Assembly (NCBI GenBank): GCA_033964015.1
Contig: JAWWUD010000094.1
Span: forward strand, 186,001-250,000
Length of the DNA stretch: 64,000 nucleotides
Source of the DNA: Scolanthus callimorphus
Lineage: Eukaryota; Cnidaria; Anthozoa; Actiniaria; Edwardsiidae
Direction: 5' to 3'
In this document: one piece after another, positions 31,430-43,279 of the stretch
Position numbering within the stretch: the stretch's first letter is position 1
Layout: each line of letters opens with the position of its first letter
Program-made: the position numbers and the translations under genes
The notes under the pieces: model-generated
The model's input: only the letters and a program-made list of their open reading frames with translations
The model's database searches: none
What the model was told of the DNA's origin: nothing

Positions 31430-33617
31430 CGGCCCCGCTCCTTCTCAAATCCTGGCTACGCCCTTAGGAATTCACAAAGTGTTTATCCGGAAAGCGGAAC
31501 ACTTCCCATTTTTGTGTCGTCATGTCATTGGGTTTCTTCAGAAATTCCCTGTGTTGGTGGCCACCGTGCGGTAGTAGCCTTACTTGTGGAACGTTACGGG
31601 AGTTCCGTCGAGCCAAGTCACAAACTGTTTGCCAGGGCCAGTTACTGGAGTCAGTCCAATCCAAATAAACCCAATATCAGACCCTGACCAAAACTTGGCC
31701 ATTATGAAGTTGTAGATCTTTTGGCTGCTGATAGCGGCGACGGTAGCTCCCGCTCCATAGCCCTGACATGTAGACTTAGCGAGGCTGAAAGATTGTGGGC
31801 CGGAGGAAAGCCTGTAGCACATGTTTTCCAGCCGTTGCCATCCTATTGCGCAACCTGGAGTTGAAACAAGATCAATTAATTAGAGCGAATTTCAAATGAC
31901 TGTATAGTAGACCAAATAGCCAATCATGAACGAGAAACATTTCTATTGAATGGCTTCCCAGTCAGCGAAGTAAATCCACGATCATGCAGTGAGCACGTGA
32001 CTGGTTTCTTTGTAAGCCAAGCCAAGTATAAACACTGTCACGCGGTGAGCACGTGATCTCTACATAGAAACGAGTGCTGCGAAAGCGAATACAAAAGTAA
32101 ACCCAAATACAAATAATTTTGAAACACGCTTTAATGGGTCAATTCATTACTGAAAACACGTATCGCTCTCTCTCCATTCATCAATCCATTCACCCACCCA
32201 AACCCTCTTCTTCCGTCGCCAATCCATGTAGCAGTCCGTTCATTTCATCTACCCTCAATGGACGATTCCAGCTATAGCGCAGGCGCGCGCTGCATGTCGG
32301 TAGACATGGGACATTTGTCGAACAATCTATTAAAAAAGCGCGCGCTGTATTCGGGTAGTTGTGGGACACGGCTTGGGCGCGCCAGGGTTCTCCCCTCACC
32401 TCCCCCCAGGGGAAAGAAGAGGGGCATTTTTGAATAAAGAAGAGCGCCTGCTTATAGCTAGTCTCCCGCGTTGCGTGACCGACACAAAGGAGGGGCTGTG
32501 CGGGAGACTAGCTTTTAGCTGGAGTCGCCCATTATTATAAAGTGCACTTACGCAGTACTGCGCATGTCGGTCCTGCCCAATCGTCCTGGCAGTAGCACGT
32601 CTCTGTCGCCCTCTCGCCGTACAACGAGACACAGGCGCCATTCACGCACGAAAGCGTGGTGCACTAACAATTATACAACAACACTAGTAAATCGCGCGCT
32701 CTGATTGCTCGAGAGCCATGTTGCTATAAGAGTACAGATACACGGTTGAAAAAATCCCTGTTTGTTGTTGTATAAAACAAAAAGATCTCGTTTTTTGTGC
32801 GTATGTACTGTAATAGATACACAGAAGACGTCACAGAATGTCATGAACAACAGTCACGCAACTCGACTGCGTCTCGTTGCGCACTTTTTTGTTCATGACA
32901 TTCTGTGACGTCATCTGTGTATCTACTACAGTACACACGCACGCAAAACGAGATATATTTGTTAAACAGAGAAATTAGTAGTAAAATATTATTGTCTTGT
33001 TGCTCGGAGGGATAGCGGAGAGCAAGTCCAATTACGCAAAGCACATACTGGCGATGTATAGCACTTGCGTTTCACACTGTACATCTCCATCTGATAAGAA
33101 TTTCGGCAAAACTTGCTCGAAAACACTCATACTTTGGCGAAAACGTGCAGTGATTCAAGCGATTAAATTATATTTCCTTCCGCCATGTTGATTTGTAGTT
33201 GGCTTTGCACTTATGGGATTGAGGGAACCACAGGGAGCCCGCACTCCTTGCCCCAGGCCTCCCAATGCCGGTAACTCGTGGCAAGTGACCTGGTTTACCA
33301 TTTCGAGAAAATCAAGGATCCATTCGGATCATTTCAAATAGTGTCCATGGTTCATAATAAAAACGTTACCTTTTGCCCTCGAAAGATCCACCCATTTCGT
33401 TCCTCTATCGTTACGTTAGCACTGCCGTCAAACACTTGGCATGTGCCGTCAGACTGGCGGTAGTTATACATGGTACACGCCGTGTGACGTATACACGCGA
33501 ACTGACACTGGTCCTCGGCTGACGTTACATCGGCAAAGAATACCCTACCCCCCGTCAGGGCTTTATTAGTGTGTTGTGCGCTGAACTCTCGTCTTGCGGG
33601 CGCAGGGCAAGTGGTTG
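31007..33617 (-). CDS. Secreted PAN-EGF-C-type lectin, copy B, intact
   Basis: Exons 33617-33370 (PAN/apple), 32663-32552 (EGF-like), 31854-31584 and 31154-31007 (C-type lectin domain, CTLD) join in frame to a TGA stop, giving 259 aa without the first exon. The PAN part has the EDQCQFAC..C..YNY..C spacing. The EGF-like part runs CTTLSC..GACVS to CYCQDDWAGPTC. The CTLD has IGWQRLENMCYRL, FIWIGL, FVTWLDGTPVTFHK, GEPSNNEARQYC and GGWDDLYC to YKYFCQKP. Calcium-site motifs are EPS and WDD rather than EPN and WND, so sugar preference is unclear. The first exon starts at an AG after a pyrimidine tract with incoming phase 1; the upstream signal-peptide exon was not found. Likely an extracellular recognition or matrix protein, a common class in corals. 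The ends of copies A and B are about 5.46 kb apart. Confidence 0.85.
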
Positions 33618-34137
33618 CTATGTTGGAAGAGAAGAGCAGATACAAAGGAGAAGGTACGCGTATGATTTCTGACCAAATTGCACTCCACTCAAGTCAATTA
33701 CCAGTATTAATCAATTAATTGATATCACAGGTAAAAGATGGGAGCCACTTCAGCCAAAAACTAAAGTTTGACCTCAACCAAAAAAGGAAAGTAACTTTGC
33801 TCGCCAAATTGATGAGCAACATCTGTAGGACAAGAGCTTGATATCTGTCACATGACCATCTAGTAGCACCCCCTTATCCTTGGCCTTTGAACTACTTTCT
33901 AAGTTTGGTTGTCACGCCGGACTTTAGATGCAAAACTTGAAGATACTGATACTTGAAGATGCTAATTATATCCTATCGTCCGTGGTCGAATGACATCCCC
34001 CACCGATAGTAAATTCGATATAAATCCTATGCTTGGATATGCATAAGTTAAAAATGCGAAATATTTATGAAACTGCATAATATGCACGTTTAAGCCGAAT
34101 CAATTTTTTACTTTTTTTTTGCCCAACTGCAAAAAAT

Positions 34138-34253
34138 TATATGCGCACGCATATCTACAGACGTTTTCCGCTGTTATTATTTGAGCCCCCAGCGGAAAAC
34201 ATCTGTAGATATGCGTGCGCATACATTGGGCTCAAGAAACGGTCAGCAAACCG
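34138..34253. repeat. Large palindrome, unit B (spacer inverted)
   Basis: The same arms as at 28694-28834 (ATGCGCACGCATATCTACAG, ACGTTTTCCGC and complements). The outer part of the left arm is missing, and the spacer reads TGTTATTATTTGAGCCCCCA, the reverse complement of the unit A spacer apart from two or three bases. Confidence 0.9.
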
Positions 34254-35010
34254 TCCAAGGTTGTGGACGGCGGTACAACAAAGCGAGTTTCCACCCAGCG
34301 CAGAGGTCTCTTTTCCTCGCGAACCGCAGCCAGCGAAATGCAGAGACAAGAGGCCTATGCTAGCAGGGAACAAAAAATTATTTTCTGCAAGTTGTGTTCT
34401 ATCGATGAATAATGTCCCGTGTATTTACTGTATTTTTGGTTACTAGAAAACGCGTATCATTTCAAATATAGTCCCCTCGTTATTCGCCCCTGATTTCAAG
34501 ACTTTCTGCAAATTGTGGGTGCAAAAATGAAATTCAGCGTCGAATGTCCGCCATACAACGACACTTTCGAGGAAAAAAAAGTCCTGTCTGCGACATTTTT
34601 TGCGCCTCCTGGCAAAAAAGCAGAAACAACTTTTTCTCAGCAACTTTTAAAACTCACATTTACAACAGAACACCTGCAAACAGCAAAAGAAGCCGTTTAC
34701 ATGTGAATACATTTTAGGAGGGGGTGTGCTCGTTAAATGCCCGGCCATTTTGACGACGAATGCTTTCAAATACTTTATGGCCCAACTTTATCAAGTGTGT
34801 TTTTTTTTGTATTTTTCCACTAAGCGTTCCAAAGGATTGACAGATTCTGAGCGCTTCTGTTGGCAAATGCTCTTGCATTTAATAAGACACACTGAATGCA
34901 AAGACAACAACATGGAATTGTTAAAACAATTTAAGGAAATCTTACATACCATTTAACTTGGTTTGTGTTACAAGCAAAACGATAGCCAGCAAAGTCCTTC
35001 CCTTTCCTAG

Positions 35011-35170
35011 TGTAAGATATGGAAAATGCTTCAAAGTTTATAAGATTTTAAGAATCGACAATAGGGTTAACTGGTGTCACGTAACGCCGTAATTTGAGAA
35101 TTGTAATCCGTGTCGTGCATGAATAGAGATTTGTAATCGAATACTTGAGCTAGAGTTTAGGATATTACTA
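35011..35170 (+). repeat. 5' LTR, truncated (160 of 257 bp)
   Basis: Matches the first 160 bp of the 3' LTR with only a GG/GGGG difference near 35160. It breaks off after ATATTACTA, whereas the 3' LTR continues CACGAGAG. Confidence 0.9.
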
Positions 35171-35171
35171 T

Positions 35172-38100
35172 TGGTCCATGCGACGGAAAACTGCCTGTTT
35201 TATTCGAGCCGGACCCAGGGGCACCATGGGAAGCGGGTTTAAAGATACCAGAAGCATTAGTTATGATTTCCGGGGGGTCATCGAGTCGAGTTAATCTTAA
35301 GATTGAAATCACTCTGGTCACGATATTAGGCTTCCAGGTCGGATTGTCATTGGTCAAATACATCAAGTACGATCAGTAACGCCAGTGGAAGTGACGCAAT
35401 CCTCATCTGAGTCATTATCAGTTGCAGCATGTAATACAGGGGAGGGAAGTGAGCCACGCGTTACCCAAAGCGACGGCGATGACTACTCGTACTTACCTAG
35501 TGTCAAAGGTTTAACACAGGAACAGAAAGCTTTAGCGCTTTGTATGCTTCGGGAAGAGGCTGATAGTTTTTCTACAGATGAAGATGACATAGGCTGCGCC
35601 GAGGGGTTACAAATGAAAATTAATCTTTCAGATCCTAGGCCCGTACAAAAGAACTATATCGCGGTCCCAAAACCCCTGTACCCGGAAGTAAAGCAGTACG
35701 TAGAAGATTTACTTAACCGCGGTTGGATTCGACAGTCTAGATCTGCGTATTCATCCCCTGTAGTTTGTGTGCGCAAGGGAGACGGAAGCCTCCGACTGTG
35801 TTGTGACTTTCGCGAGCTTAACCAACGAAGCGTGTCAGACCGACACCCCCTGCCGCGTATCCAAACCACCCTCGAAAACCTCGGTGGTAATAATTGGTTT
35901 TCACTACTTGACCAAGGAAAAGCCTACCATCAGGGTTTTCTCCACCCCGACTCTCAGCACCTGACCGCGTTTGTGACACCATGGGGCTATACGAGTGGGT
36001 CAGAATCCCTTTTGGAATAACAAACGCGCCGGCTGAATTCCAGCGGTTTATGGAAGGTACCCTCCAGGGATTAAGAGACGAAATTTGCGTCCCATATTTA
36101 GACGATGTTATAGTTTTCAGTAAGACTTTCGAAGATCACATTGACCATTTGAGGCAAGTTTTACGCAGGTTGCGCGCCCAGGGTATCAAGCTAAAACCCA
36201 AGAAATGCAATCTTTTTCAAAACGAAGTCCATTACCTTGGACAGATAGTTTCTTCTGAGGGTTATAGGCTTGACCCAAGTGGTATTGAACCGATACTAAG
36301 ACTGAAGGACACGGAACCCAAGACTGTGGGTGACGTCCGCAAGCTCCTAGGACTTGTTGGCTACTATAGACGCTATATCCAGGACTTTTCGAAAATTGCC
36401 AACCCACTATTTGAACTTTTGAAAGCGCACAATACCGTTAATAGCGCGGGAAACGGCCGCAGCAAGAGGGGAAACACCAGCGATAAGTGTTCAGTATCAT
36501 CCACCACACCAGTAACATGGAATCAAAGTCATCAAGATACCTTAGAGAAACTGCTTGACTGTTTAATTACTCCTCCTATCTTGGGCTACCCAGATTATGA
36601 AAAACCCTACATATTACACACAGACGCAAGCAATGAAGGTCTCGGGGCCGTTCTTTACCAGTGCCAGGAAGGTAAATTACGGGTCATAGCGTACGGATCC
36701 AGATCACTGACCCAAGCAGAGAAAAACTATCATCTTCACTCCGGGAAGTTAGAGTTTTTAGCCTTAAAGTGGGCCGTATGTTCGCATTTCCGAGATTACC
36801 TGTATTACTCCCCACATTTCACTATTTACACTGACAACAATCCACTCACGTATGTTCTCACTACAGCAAAATTAAATGCCACGTGCCAGCGATGGGTTGC
36901 GGAACTAGCAGACTTCTCATTCGATATCAAGTATAGGCCTGGCAATTCAAACGCAGACGCAGATACGTTGTCAAGGATGCCCCTAGACATCGACCGCTTC
37001 ATGGAATCGTGTAACAAGGAAGTCACGGAGGATGATATTAGAGCAGTTTTTAATGGGTTAAACGCACAGTTGAGGGGAGACACGACTTGGGTATCAGCTA
37101 TTGGCACAAACACCCAACTCCTGGAACTGGACAACGACTTTCTTAACGGTACTAAAGTCAGCGGCATTCCGACGGCGGAGATCCTGGAAGCCCAGAAGCA
37201 GGACCCTAGTGTAAGCCGCGTATTGGCTATGAAGACCGAAGAGCGTTGTCCTGTGAGCAGCGAACTAAGAAGAGAGGAGCCTGGCACTAGATCCTTGCTG
37301 CGCCATTGGAACAAGTTATACATCAGTACTGACGGACTACTACGACGTAAAAGTGGAACATACGATCAGCTAGTCCTACCAACTAGATACCGTCAGCTCG
37401 TTTACCGCGAACTCCATCAGGAAATGGGTCACATTGGACCCGAGAAAGTATTGCAGTTAGCTCGGGAGAGAGTTTTTTGGCCGAACATGGAAAGGGACAT
37501 CAGCCACTTTGTTTCGAATGTTTGTCAGTGCCTCAAACAGCGGAGACCGCACAACCACACCCGCGCTCCTTTACAACCAATTGTTACTTCGGCGCCATTT
37601 GAATTGATCTCAATTGACTTTCTCCATCTTGAACAGAGTTCTGGTGGTTACGAATACGTCCTAGTAATTGTAGATCATTTTACAAGGTTTGCCCAAGCAT
37701 ATGCCACGCGAAACAAGTCAGCTACCACAGCAGCGGATAGGCTGTACAACGATTTCTTCCTCCGCTTTGGTTTTTTCGGGCTCCATCTTACATGACCAAG
37801 GCAGAGAATTTGAAAACAAGCTCTTCCATCAGTTGCAACGCCTCTCGGGAACAACACGTTTACGGACCACGCCCTATCACCCACAAGGTAACGGGAAAGC
37901 GGAACGGTTCAATCGTACATTATTGGCGATGCTAAGGACCCTTCCAGAAACATCCAAGAGTAAGTGGAAGGATTCCCTGAACAAGGTTGTGCACGCATAC
38001 AACTGTGCCAAGAGTAGCGCCACGGGATTCTCGCCGTTCTACCTGATGTTTGGTAGATCTCCCCGACTTCCTATTGACCTTATCTTGGGAACTTCTAATG

Positions 38101-39113
38101 AAAGAGGACCGTCAAACCACACCCAATATGTTGAGAAATGGAGAACGGCAATGCAGGAGGCGTATTCCCTTGCAGCGAAAGTCGCTAATGCATCAGCCGC
38201 CACAGGGAAGAAATATTATGACCGGAAATTGCACTTCACCCAGCTTCATCCAGGTGATCGCGTATTAGTGCGTAACTTGTCAGAGCGGGGAGGTCCTGGA
38301 AAATTGAGAGCCTTCTGGGAGGATCGGGTGCACATCGTTCGCCAACAGAAAGACCCCGATATTCCGGTATACGAAATTGCCCCCGAAGGTCTGCCACCGA
38401 CTGCAAAAGCTCGAATGCTGCACCGTAATCTACTCTTACCTTGTGACTCACTTCCAGTGACGGAGCCACAGCCAAGAGGGAGACTTCACCGAAACCGGAG
38501 ACCACCCCGCCATGCAGCACGACGACCTGAAGCTCCGATTGACCACCAAGAATCAGAGTCAGAATCTGACACCGAGTTCGAGTTTGTGAGCCTACCGCCT
38601 AGTGAGCCTGAGAACTGGCATACCCAAGAGGAACCAGAAACCCAAACGGAGCAGGGTGATGAACCCATACAGGAATATATACCAGATGCCCATAGCGTTC
38701 AAGGTGGCGAACTGGTACCTACTATTGATGATGAAGAACCGGCAGAAGACGCCGAAGGTGAACCAGAAGAAAGGCACGGCCGTGAAGACGAAACTGAAGA
38801 GGATGATTTTTCCAGACGCCCAGTTCGTAACAGGCACCCCCCGCAGATCTTCACGTATGGCAGCCTGGGGAACCCAACAGACACATGGTATGGAGCGAAC
38901 CAGATCTCAGCCCACTGGGGAGGAAACGGATACATTCCAAGGCAGCAACCTACCACTCATTTCATCCCATACTACCCCCTGCAGTCGTTTGCGCCAAGCT
39001 ACCCCATTTGTTACAATGTGCGCTCCCAACAACAACCATACCAACCGTCTCCAGTTTACACCTACAACACGCGTCTTCCACAGCAACACCCGTATACCAA
39101 CACAGTCCACTAA
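35172..39113 (+). pseudogene. pol: Gypsy pol polyprotein (RT-RNase H-integrase), three frameshifts
   Basis: A short pre-RT segment (FEPDPGAPWEAG, then after a shift HDIRLPGRIVIG and RSVTPVEV) leads to the RT. RT: VCVRKGDGSLRLCCDFRELN and the catalytic [11 protein letters not shown]. RNase [43 protein letters not shown]. Integrase: zinc finger HQEMGH..CQC, and catalytic Asp (SIDFLH), Asp ([10 protein letters not shown]) and Glu (GNGKAERFNR), followed by a GPF/Y-like module. The tail of about 200 residues is Glu/Pro-rich, then Tyr/Gln/Pro-rich, with no envelope features. Single-base breaks lie near 35306 (A run), 35976 (G run, one short) and 37771 (T run, one extra). Other frames overlapping this region are shadows. 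Confidence 0.9.
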
Positions 39114-39465
39114 GGACACTATTAGACATTATGTGACATTATATAAGTGTGTGTATGATTTTTCAATCGTTTTTTTTTCTTTCCTTAGAATAGAGCAATA
39201 AAATATAAAAAAAAGACTAAAACAGGAACTGTTGCAAGAGCAATGACGATAAGGAATTGTATTCCAGGTATACAACTAACGGGCAAACCAAGAATGCAGA
39301 GAGACAGGAATAGCGCCGGCAAGACAATGAGTAGACTGCATTGGACTATGAGAAGAAACAAACTGCAGAGTCTGATCAGCTCATGTCAGAAATTTTTTTT
39401 TCAATAGTCGTTTTGATAGCGTTGTTTGTTCGTTAGTTTTCTATGTCCAGGAGGACATCATTTTA

Positions 39466-39478
39466 AGAGAGGGAGAAG
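39466..39478 (+). other. Polypurine tract of the Gypsy element
   Basis: AGAGAGGGAGAAG lies directly 5' of the 3' LTR, the expected place for the plus-strand primer of reverse transcription. Confidence 0.85.
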
Positions 39479-39735
39479 TGTAAGATATGGAAAATGCTTC
39501 AAAGTTTATAAGATTTTAAGAATCGACAATAGGGTTAACTGGTGTCACGTAACGCCGTAATTTGAGAATTGTAATCCGTGTCGTGCATGAATAGAGATTT
39601 GTAATCGAATACTTGAGCTAGAGTTTAGGGGATATTACTACACGAGAGTTGTGTGCAAAAGATATAATATACTGTTTTAGTCAACCTCTGTTGTGTCGAT
39701 TGGTTTCGAAAATATTGCAAGTACCGGGTTTAACA
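39479..39735 (+). repeat. 3' LTR, complete (257 bp)
   Basis: TG..CA ends, starting TGTAAGATATGGAAAATGC and ending GGGTTTAACA, followed by the CTAG target duplicate. Contains a TATAATATA box-like motif near 39663. Confidence 0.92.
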
Positions 39736-39937
39736 CTAGCTTCATCTTGAAGGCGTTTTATTTCGCGAACGTAAACGAAAGAAACAGTGAAAGTTGTTTT
39801 CCAAAGTATAGCTTCTGCATATAAACAACTATGTTTTTAGTGCTGCAGGTGTAGGATAGCAACATAATTTGCTGTTATGAAAATGAAATTAAGGCGGCAA
39901 CGTGTTGAACACAAATCCCCCCCCCCCCCCCCCCCCG
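39736..39937. repeat. Segmental duplication, unit B (remainder) and poly-C
   Basis: 39736-39917 continues unit B beyond the Gypsy insertion (equivalent to 29578-29770 in A), ending in a C19 tract at 39918-39936 where A and C continue with GAGTCTTAATAAC. Confidence 0.85.
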
Positions 39938-39941
39938 TTAA

Positions 39942-41115
39942 GGAGGCTGCCTACAATTTTTCTCGGGCTTGAACAATTGACTTTATGCGATTGTAGCTCC
40001 GAAATGCAAAAAGCTATCAGAACCAAACTTCGACCACTTCTGGAGAAAGATTGAAATTAGTAGTGATGCATTTTTTATTGTTATAGGAGTTACCATAGCA
40101 ACGTTACAGGGGGGAGCACACTTTTGATTGACATACCTGAAGTGCTATTCGATCTAAACTTTTGAAATGACACACTGAGCCTTACTCCTTACACATTTGT
40201 CTAGCCTTACACGAAGTTTAAACGGCATTCACCAAGCCGATTTCAAATAATTCAAGGCGACTTTTTTGACTGTAAAATTCTACGAAAAGGCTTCACAATG
40301 CGATTCTGGTGGCGAATTTTCTTCCTACTCACACAACTTAAACTTAAGCATATTAGGAGGGCAATGTTCGCGCGAGAAAAAAATTTACGTTTCCAACGTC
40401 TCGCCGGAAAATTCTAAAGTTGGACCTCTTGCTTATCGTTCCGCTCAAGTCTCTTCAGCTAGTTCAGTTTTAAAAAGTTGTAATTTTCATGCAAATTTGA
40501 GTGAGTTTTCTCACATAAGTTCTGTGAGTAGGAAGAAAATTCGCCACCAGAATCGCATTGTGAAGCCTTTTTCGTGTTCAGAAGTGTGGTTTGCGAAATC
40601 GCCCTAAAACTTGAAGTTTGCGTTTATGTTTGTCAGGGAAAATCAAAACCACTTTTAGACGTCAAAATTGGTAGTTGTAGTTGAATATCTTGGGAATACG
40701 TTGGCAGTCAGAAACTTTTTAATTTGGTAGAAAAAGCAAGTATATTCCACGAATACTGGACGACGCTCAAAAAAAAGTAGAATTTTACAGTCAAAAAAGT
40801 CGCCTTGAATTATTTGAAATCGGCTTGGTGAATGCCATCTAAACTTCGTGTAGGGCTAGACAAATGTGTAAGGAGTAAGGCTCAGTGTGTCATTTCAAAA
40901 GTTTAGATCGAATAGCACTTCAGGTGCCTGTCAAGTGTGCTCCCCCCTGTAACGTTGCTATGGTAACTCCTATAACAATAACAAATACATCACTACTAAT
41001 TTCAATCTTTCTCCAGTAAGTGGTCGAAGTTTGGTTTTGATAGCTTTTTGCATTTCGGAGCTACAATCGCATAAAGTCAATTGGTCAAGCCCGAGAAAAA
41101 TTGTAGGCAGCCTCC
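39942..41115. mobile_element. TTAA-flanked element with about 350-bp inverted arms (1174 bp)
   Basis: TTAA at 39938-39941 and 41116-41119 flanks an element starting GGAGGCTGCCTACAATTTTT and ending with its complement. The arms extend through CGCATAAAGTCAATTG-like, GGAGTTACCATAGCAACGTT, TGACACACTGAGCCTTACTC and AAGGCGACTTTTTTGACTGT, about 350 bp each. The centre is occupied by a second inverted-repeat element (40283-40575). Purine-G ends with TTAA suggest Kolobok; there is no transposase, so it is non-autonomous. Confidence 0.88.
40283..40575. mobile_element. Inner inverted-repeat element nested in the TTAA element
   Basis: AAAAGGCTTCACAATGCGAT at the left is mirrored by ATCGCATTGTGAAGCCTTTT at the right; the arms run through GGTGGCGAATTTTCTTCC to ACTCACA, about 55 bp. 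It sits off-centre between the long arms, and could be either a nested insertion or an inner arm of the same element. Confidence 0.7.
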
Positions 41116-41212
41116 TTAAATGCCCCCATTTTGACGACGAATACTTTCAAATACTTTATGGCCCAACTTTATCAAGTATGTTTTTTTGTATTTTTCCATT
41201 AAGCGTTCCAAA

Positions 41213-42257
41213 GGGTGGTGAACGGGGGGGGGGGGGGGGGGGGGGGGGGGGGTAGCGATCACGAATCACGGACCGATTTTTCGTTATTTCACGGATCACG
41301 GAGTTATGAAAACGCTTTTCACGAATCACGGAAGTAAAGTTTTAAAAACGATTATGCAAGTTGTGTTTCAAGTAAATATAGTGATATAAATACTGTGCAC
41401 GATCTTTTTTTCTGGTATTTCTTTTGATGGTGTGAGATTTCACTTAAATTACATCGCCATCAAAACGACAATTGATCACAATTCAATTTTATCATTTCGC
41501 GAAATTGGTTTGCTCATAGCATCCAGATCAGAATTTTCGTTACTATGAAGATGGTTAGGATCAGTACCGAGCCTTGCTTGTATGTTTCTGGATGCGCGCG
41601 AAGCGCGCTGTGATTTTGAACATCAATCTACGCGGTTAATGAAATTCTTATTTCTGAGACATAAAAATGACGCTGAAGAAATGGAGTCACGGAAAAAACA
41701 TAATAGAAATTTTCGAAAATTAAAAAAAAGAACAGTACGATGCTTTAGTTTCTAAATGCTACACCAAAGTATCCTATTTATGCGCGCGAAGCGCTGCAAA
41801 TTTTGGACATATAAGTTGAAAGAATGGGGAAAGTCCAGGAGTAAATGAGAACTTGATGTCTAACAAATGCGCTTCCTGACATTGCTGCACCTTTATTTAC
41901 TGTTTGCTGATAGTAAATTTACTCAATTCTAAAAATACATTTTGATGTTGTACATGGCGAGCGCGCAGCGCGAGCCGACAAAAAAGTCTATTTTTAAGGA
42001 CGTCAGGTTCCCTAAAAAGCAGTCAGGAGAGAATGAGCCTACTCGATATTGGTCCAAATGGTCCGTCTCTAATGACCAGCTTTCACGTTTCACGAATCTC
42101 TAGGCCTGTAATCACGAGTCACGTAAGAGATATTCGTAAAATCACGGGTCACGAGGGCATGAGATTTCACGGATCACGGCAATAATTTTCCTGTTTTCAC
42201 GAGTCACGGAGCAAATTTGGGGTGAATCACGGATCACGGTGAACCCCTTCACCACCC
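41213..42257. mobile_element. DNA element rich in TCACGGATCACGG subterminal repeats
   Basis: The ends GGGTGGTGAACGGGG and CCCCTTCACCACCC are inverted repeats. Just inside both ends are clusters of (T)CACGAATCACGG / TCACGGATCACGG in direct and inverse arrangement (41262-41335 and 42070-42240). The middle is AT-rich with two GCGCGCGAAGCGC-type motifs at about 41594 and 41782. Compared with unit A, about 45 bp of host sequence is missing at the junction. A G29 run follows the left end. No ORF was found. Confidence 0.8.
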
Positions 42258-43123
42258 TGTTTAATAAGACACACTGAATGCAGTGTAAAGACAACAACAT
42301 GGAATTAATGTTAAAACAATTTAAAGAAATCTTACATACCATTTAACTTGGTTTGTGTTACAAGCAAAACGATAGCCAGCAAAGTCCTTCCCTTTCCTAG
42401 CTTCATCTTGAAAGCGTTTTATTTCGAGAACGTAAACAAAAGAAACAGTGAAAGTTGTTTTCCAAAGTATACCTACTGCATATCGCCCCATGTAGGTAAT
42501 CCAGAATCCGGGGAATCCAAACAACTGTGTTTTTAGTGCTGCAGGTGTAGGATAGCAACATAATTTGCTGTTATGAAAATGTAATTAAGGCGGTAACGTG
42601 TTGAACACAAATCCCTCCCGAGTCTTAATAACTTTTGCATTATAGACTCAAGATAGCTTAGAATTCTCATTTTCGCACTAAACAATGACATTACAACCCT
42701 GGCTTTTGTGTGGTATCACAGGTGCCACTCTCCCGCATTTTACGGGATACACAAGCATTTTCTCCCGCTTTTTTCTTTATTTTTCATACATTTACTGTGT
42801 TTCTCCCGCATTTTGATCATGGGCTGTTCTCATACAGTTGTTGTTTTTCCCGCTAAAATCTCCCGCATTAAGTAGACAAAATTGCTTAGGTTTTTGCGTT
42901 ACTGTAAAGCTACGTTAATTTTGCCTTATTTTACGTTTTATTGCCTCCTCGAATTACTATTATTTTATAGGCGAATTTTAAAGTATGATTTCATAGGCGA
43001 ACGTTGCATTAGAAACTTTGATACAAAAATGTGAGTTTGACCGTGAAAATACTGGTATCGAAAATGGCTGCGACGCTGTGCATTATGGGCTTAGGTGAGT
43101 CGGCCTGGGGTTGGGGGGTACTC

Positions 43124-43279
43124 CAGCGGCGTAGCCAGGAATTTCTGAAGGGGGGCCGGATAGTGAAAACATGGGACGAAAATGCTCAAATTTTCTCCAG
43201 CAAATACAGTAAATGTATGGGAAAATTTCCGAGAAAGGGGGGGGGGGGGGGGGGCTGGACCCCCCTGGCTACGCCCCTG
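43124..43279. mobile_element. hAT-like MITE with CAGCGGCGTAGCCAGG ends, copy 2
   Basis: Reverse orientation of the element at 7583-7731, with the same TACAGTAAATGTATGGGAAA interior and a G-run before the right end. TACTC(C) is repeated on both sides, and unit A shows the uninterrupted site GGGGGGTACTCCACTG, so the insertion is specific to unit C. Confidence 0.85.

Larger units (their letters stand above)
30561..35010. repeat. Segmental duplication, unit B (left part)
   Basis: Head-to-tail repeat of unit A, about 95% identical by eye, interrupted at 35010 by the Gypsy element and resuming at 39736-39917. Its lectin gene is intact. It lacks the 222-bp MITE of A and part of one arm of the large palindrome, and carries instead a short unrelated stretch near 33855-34130. 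Confidence 0.9.
35011..39735 (+). mobile_element. Ty3/Gypsy LTR retrotransposon, gag-less and 5'-deleted
   Basis: The element starts TGTAAGATATGG and ends AAGTACCGGGTTTAACA, flanked on both sides by CTAG; unit A shows the empty site as CCTTTCCTAGCTTCATC. Order: partial 5' LTR, short pre-RT coding remnant, RT, RNase H, integrase, a long acidic/proline-rich tail, polypurine tract, complete 3' LTR. RT-RNH-IN order makes it Gypsy rather than Copia. There is no primer-binding site, capsid or zinc-knuckle coding: the deletion runs from inside the 5' LTR to just before the RT. It therefore cannot be autonomous. The LTRs are almost identical where both exist, so insertion was recent, after the duplication. 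Confidence 0.93.

Noticed and set aside
38236..39201. Long alternative frames over the Gypsy tail
   Set aside because: They are shadows of the acidic and Tyr/Gln/Pro-rich pol tail; no domain, and the main frame continues from integrase.
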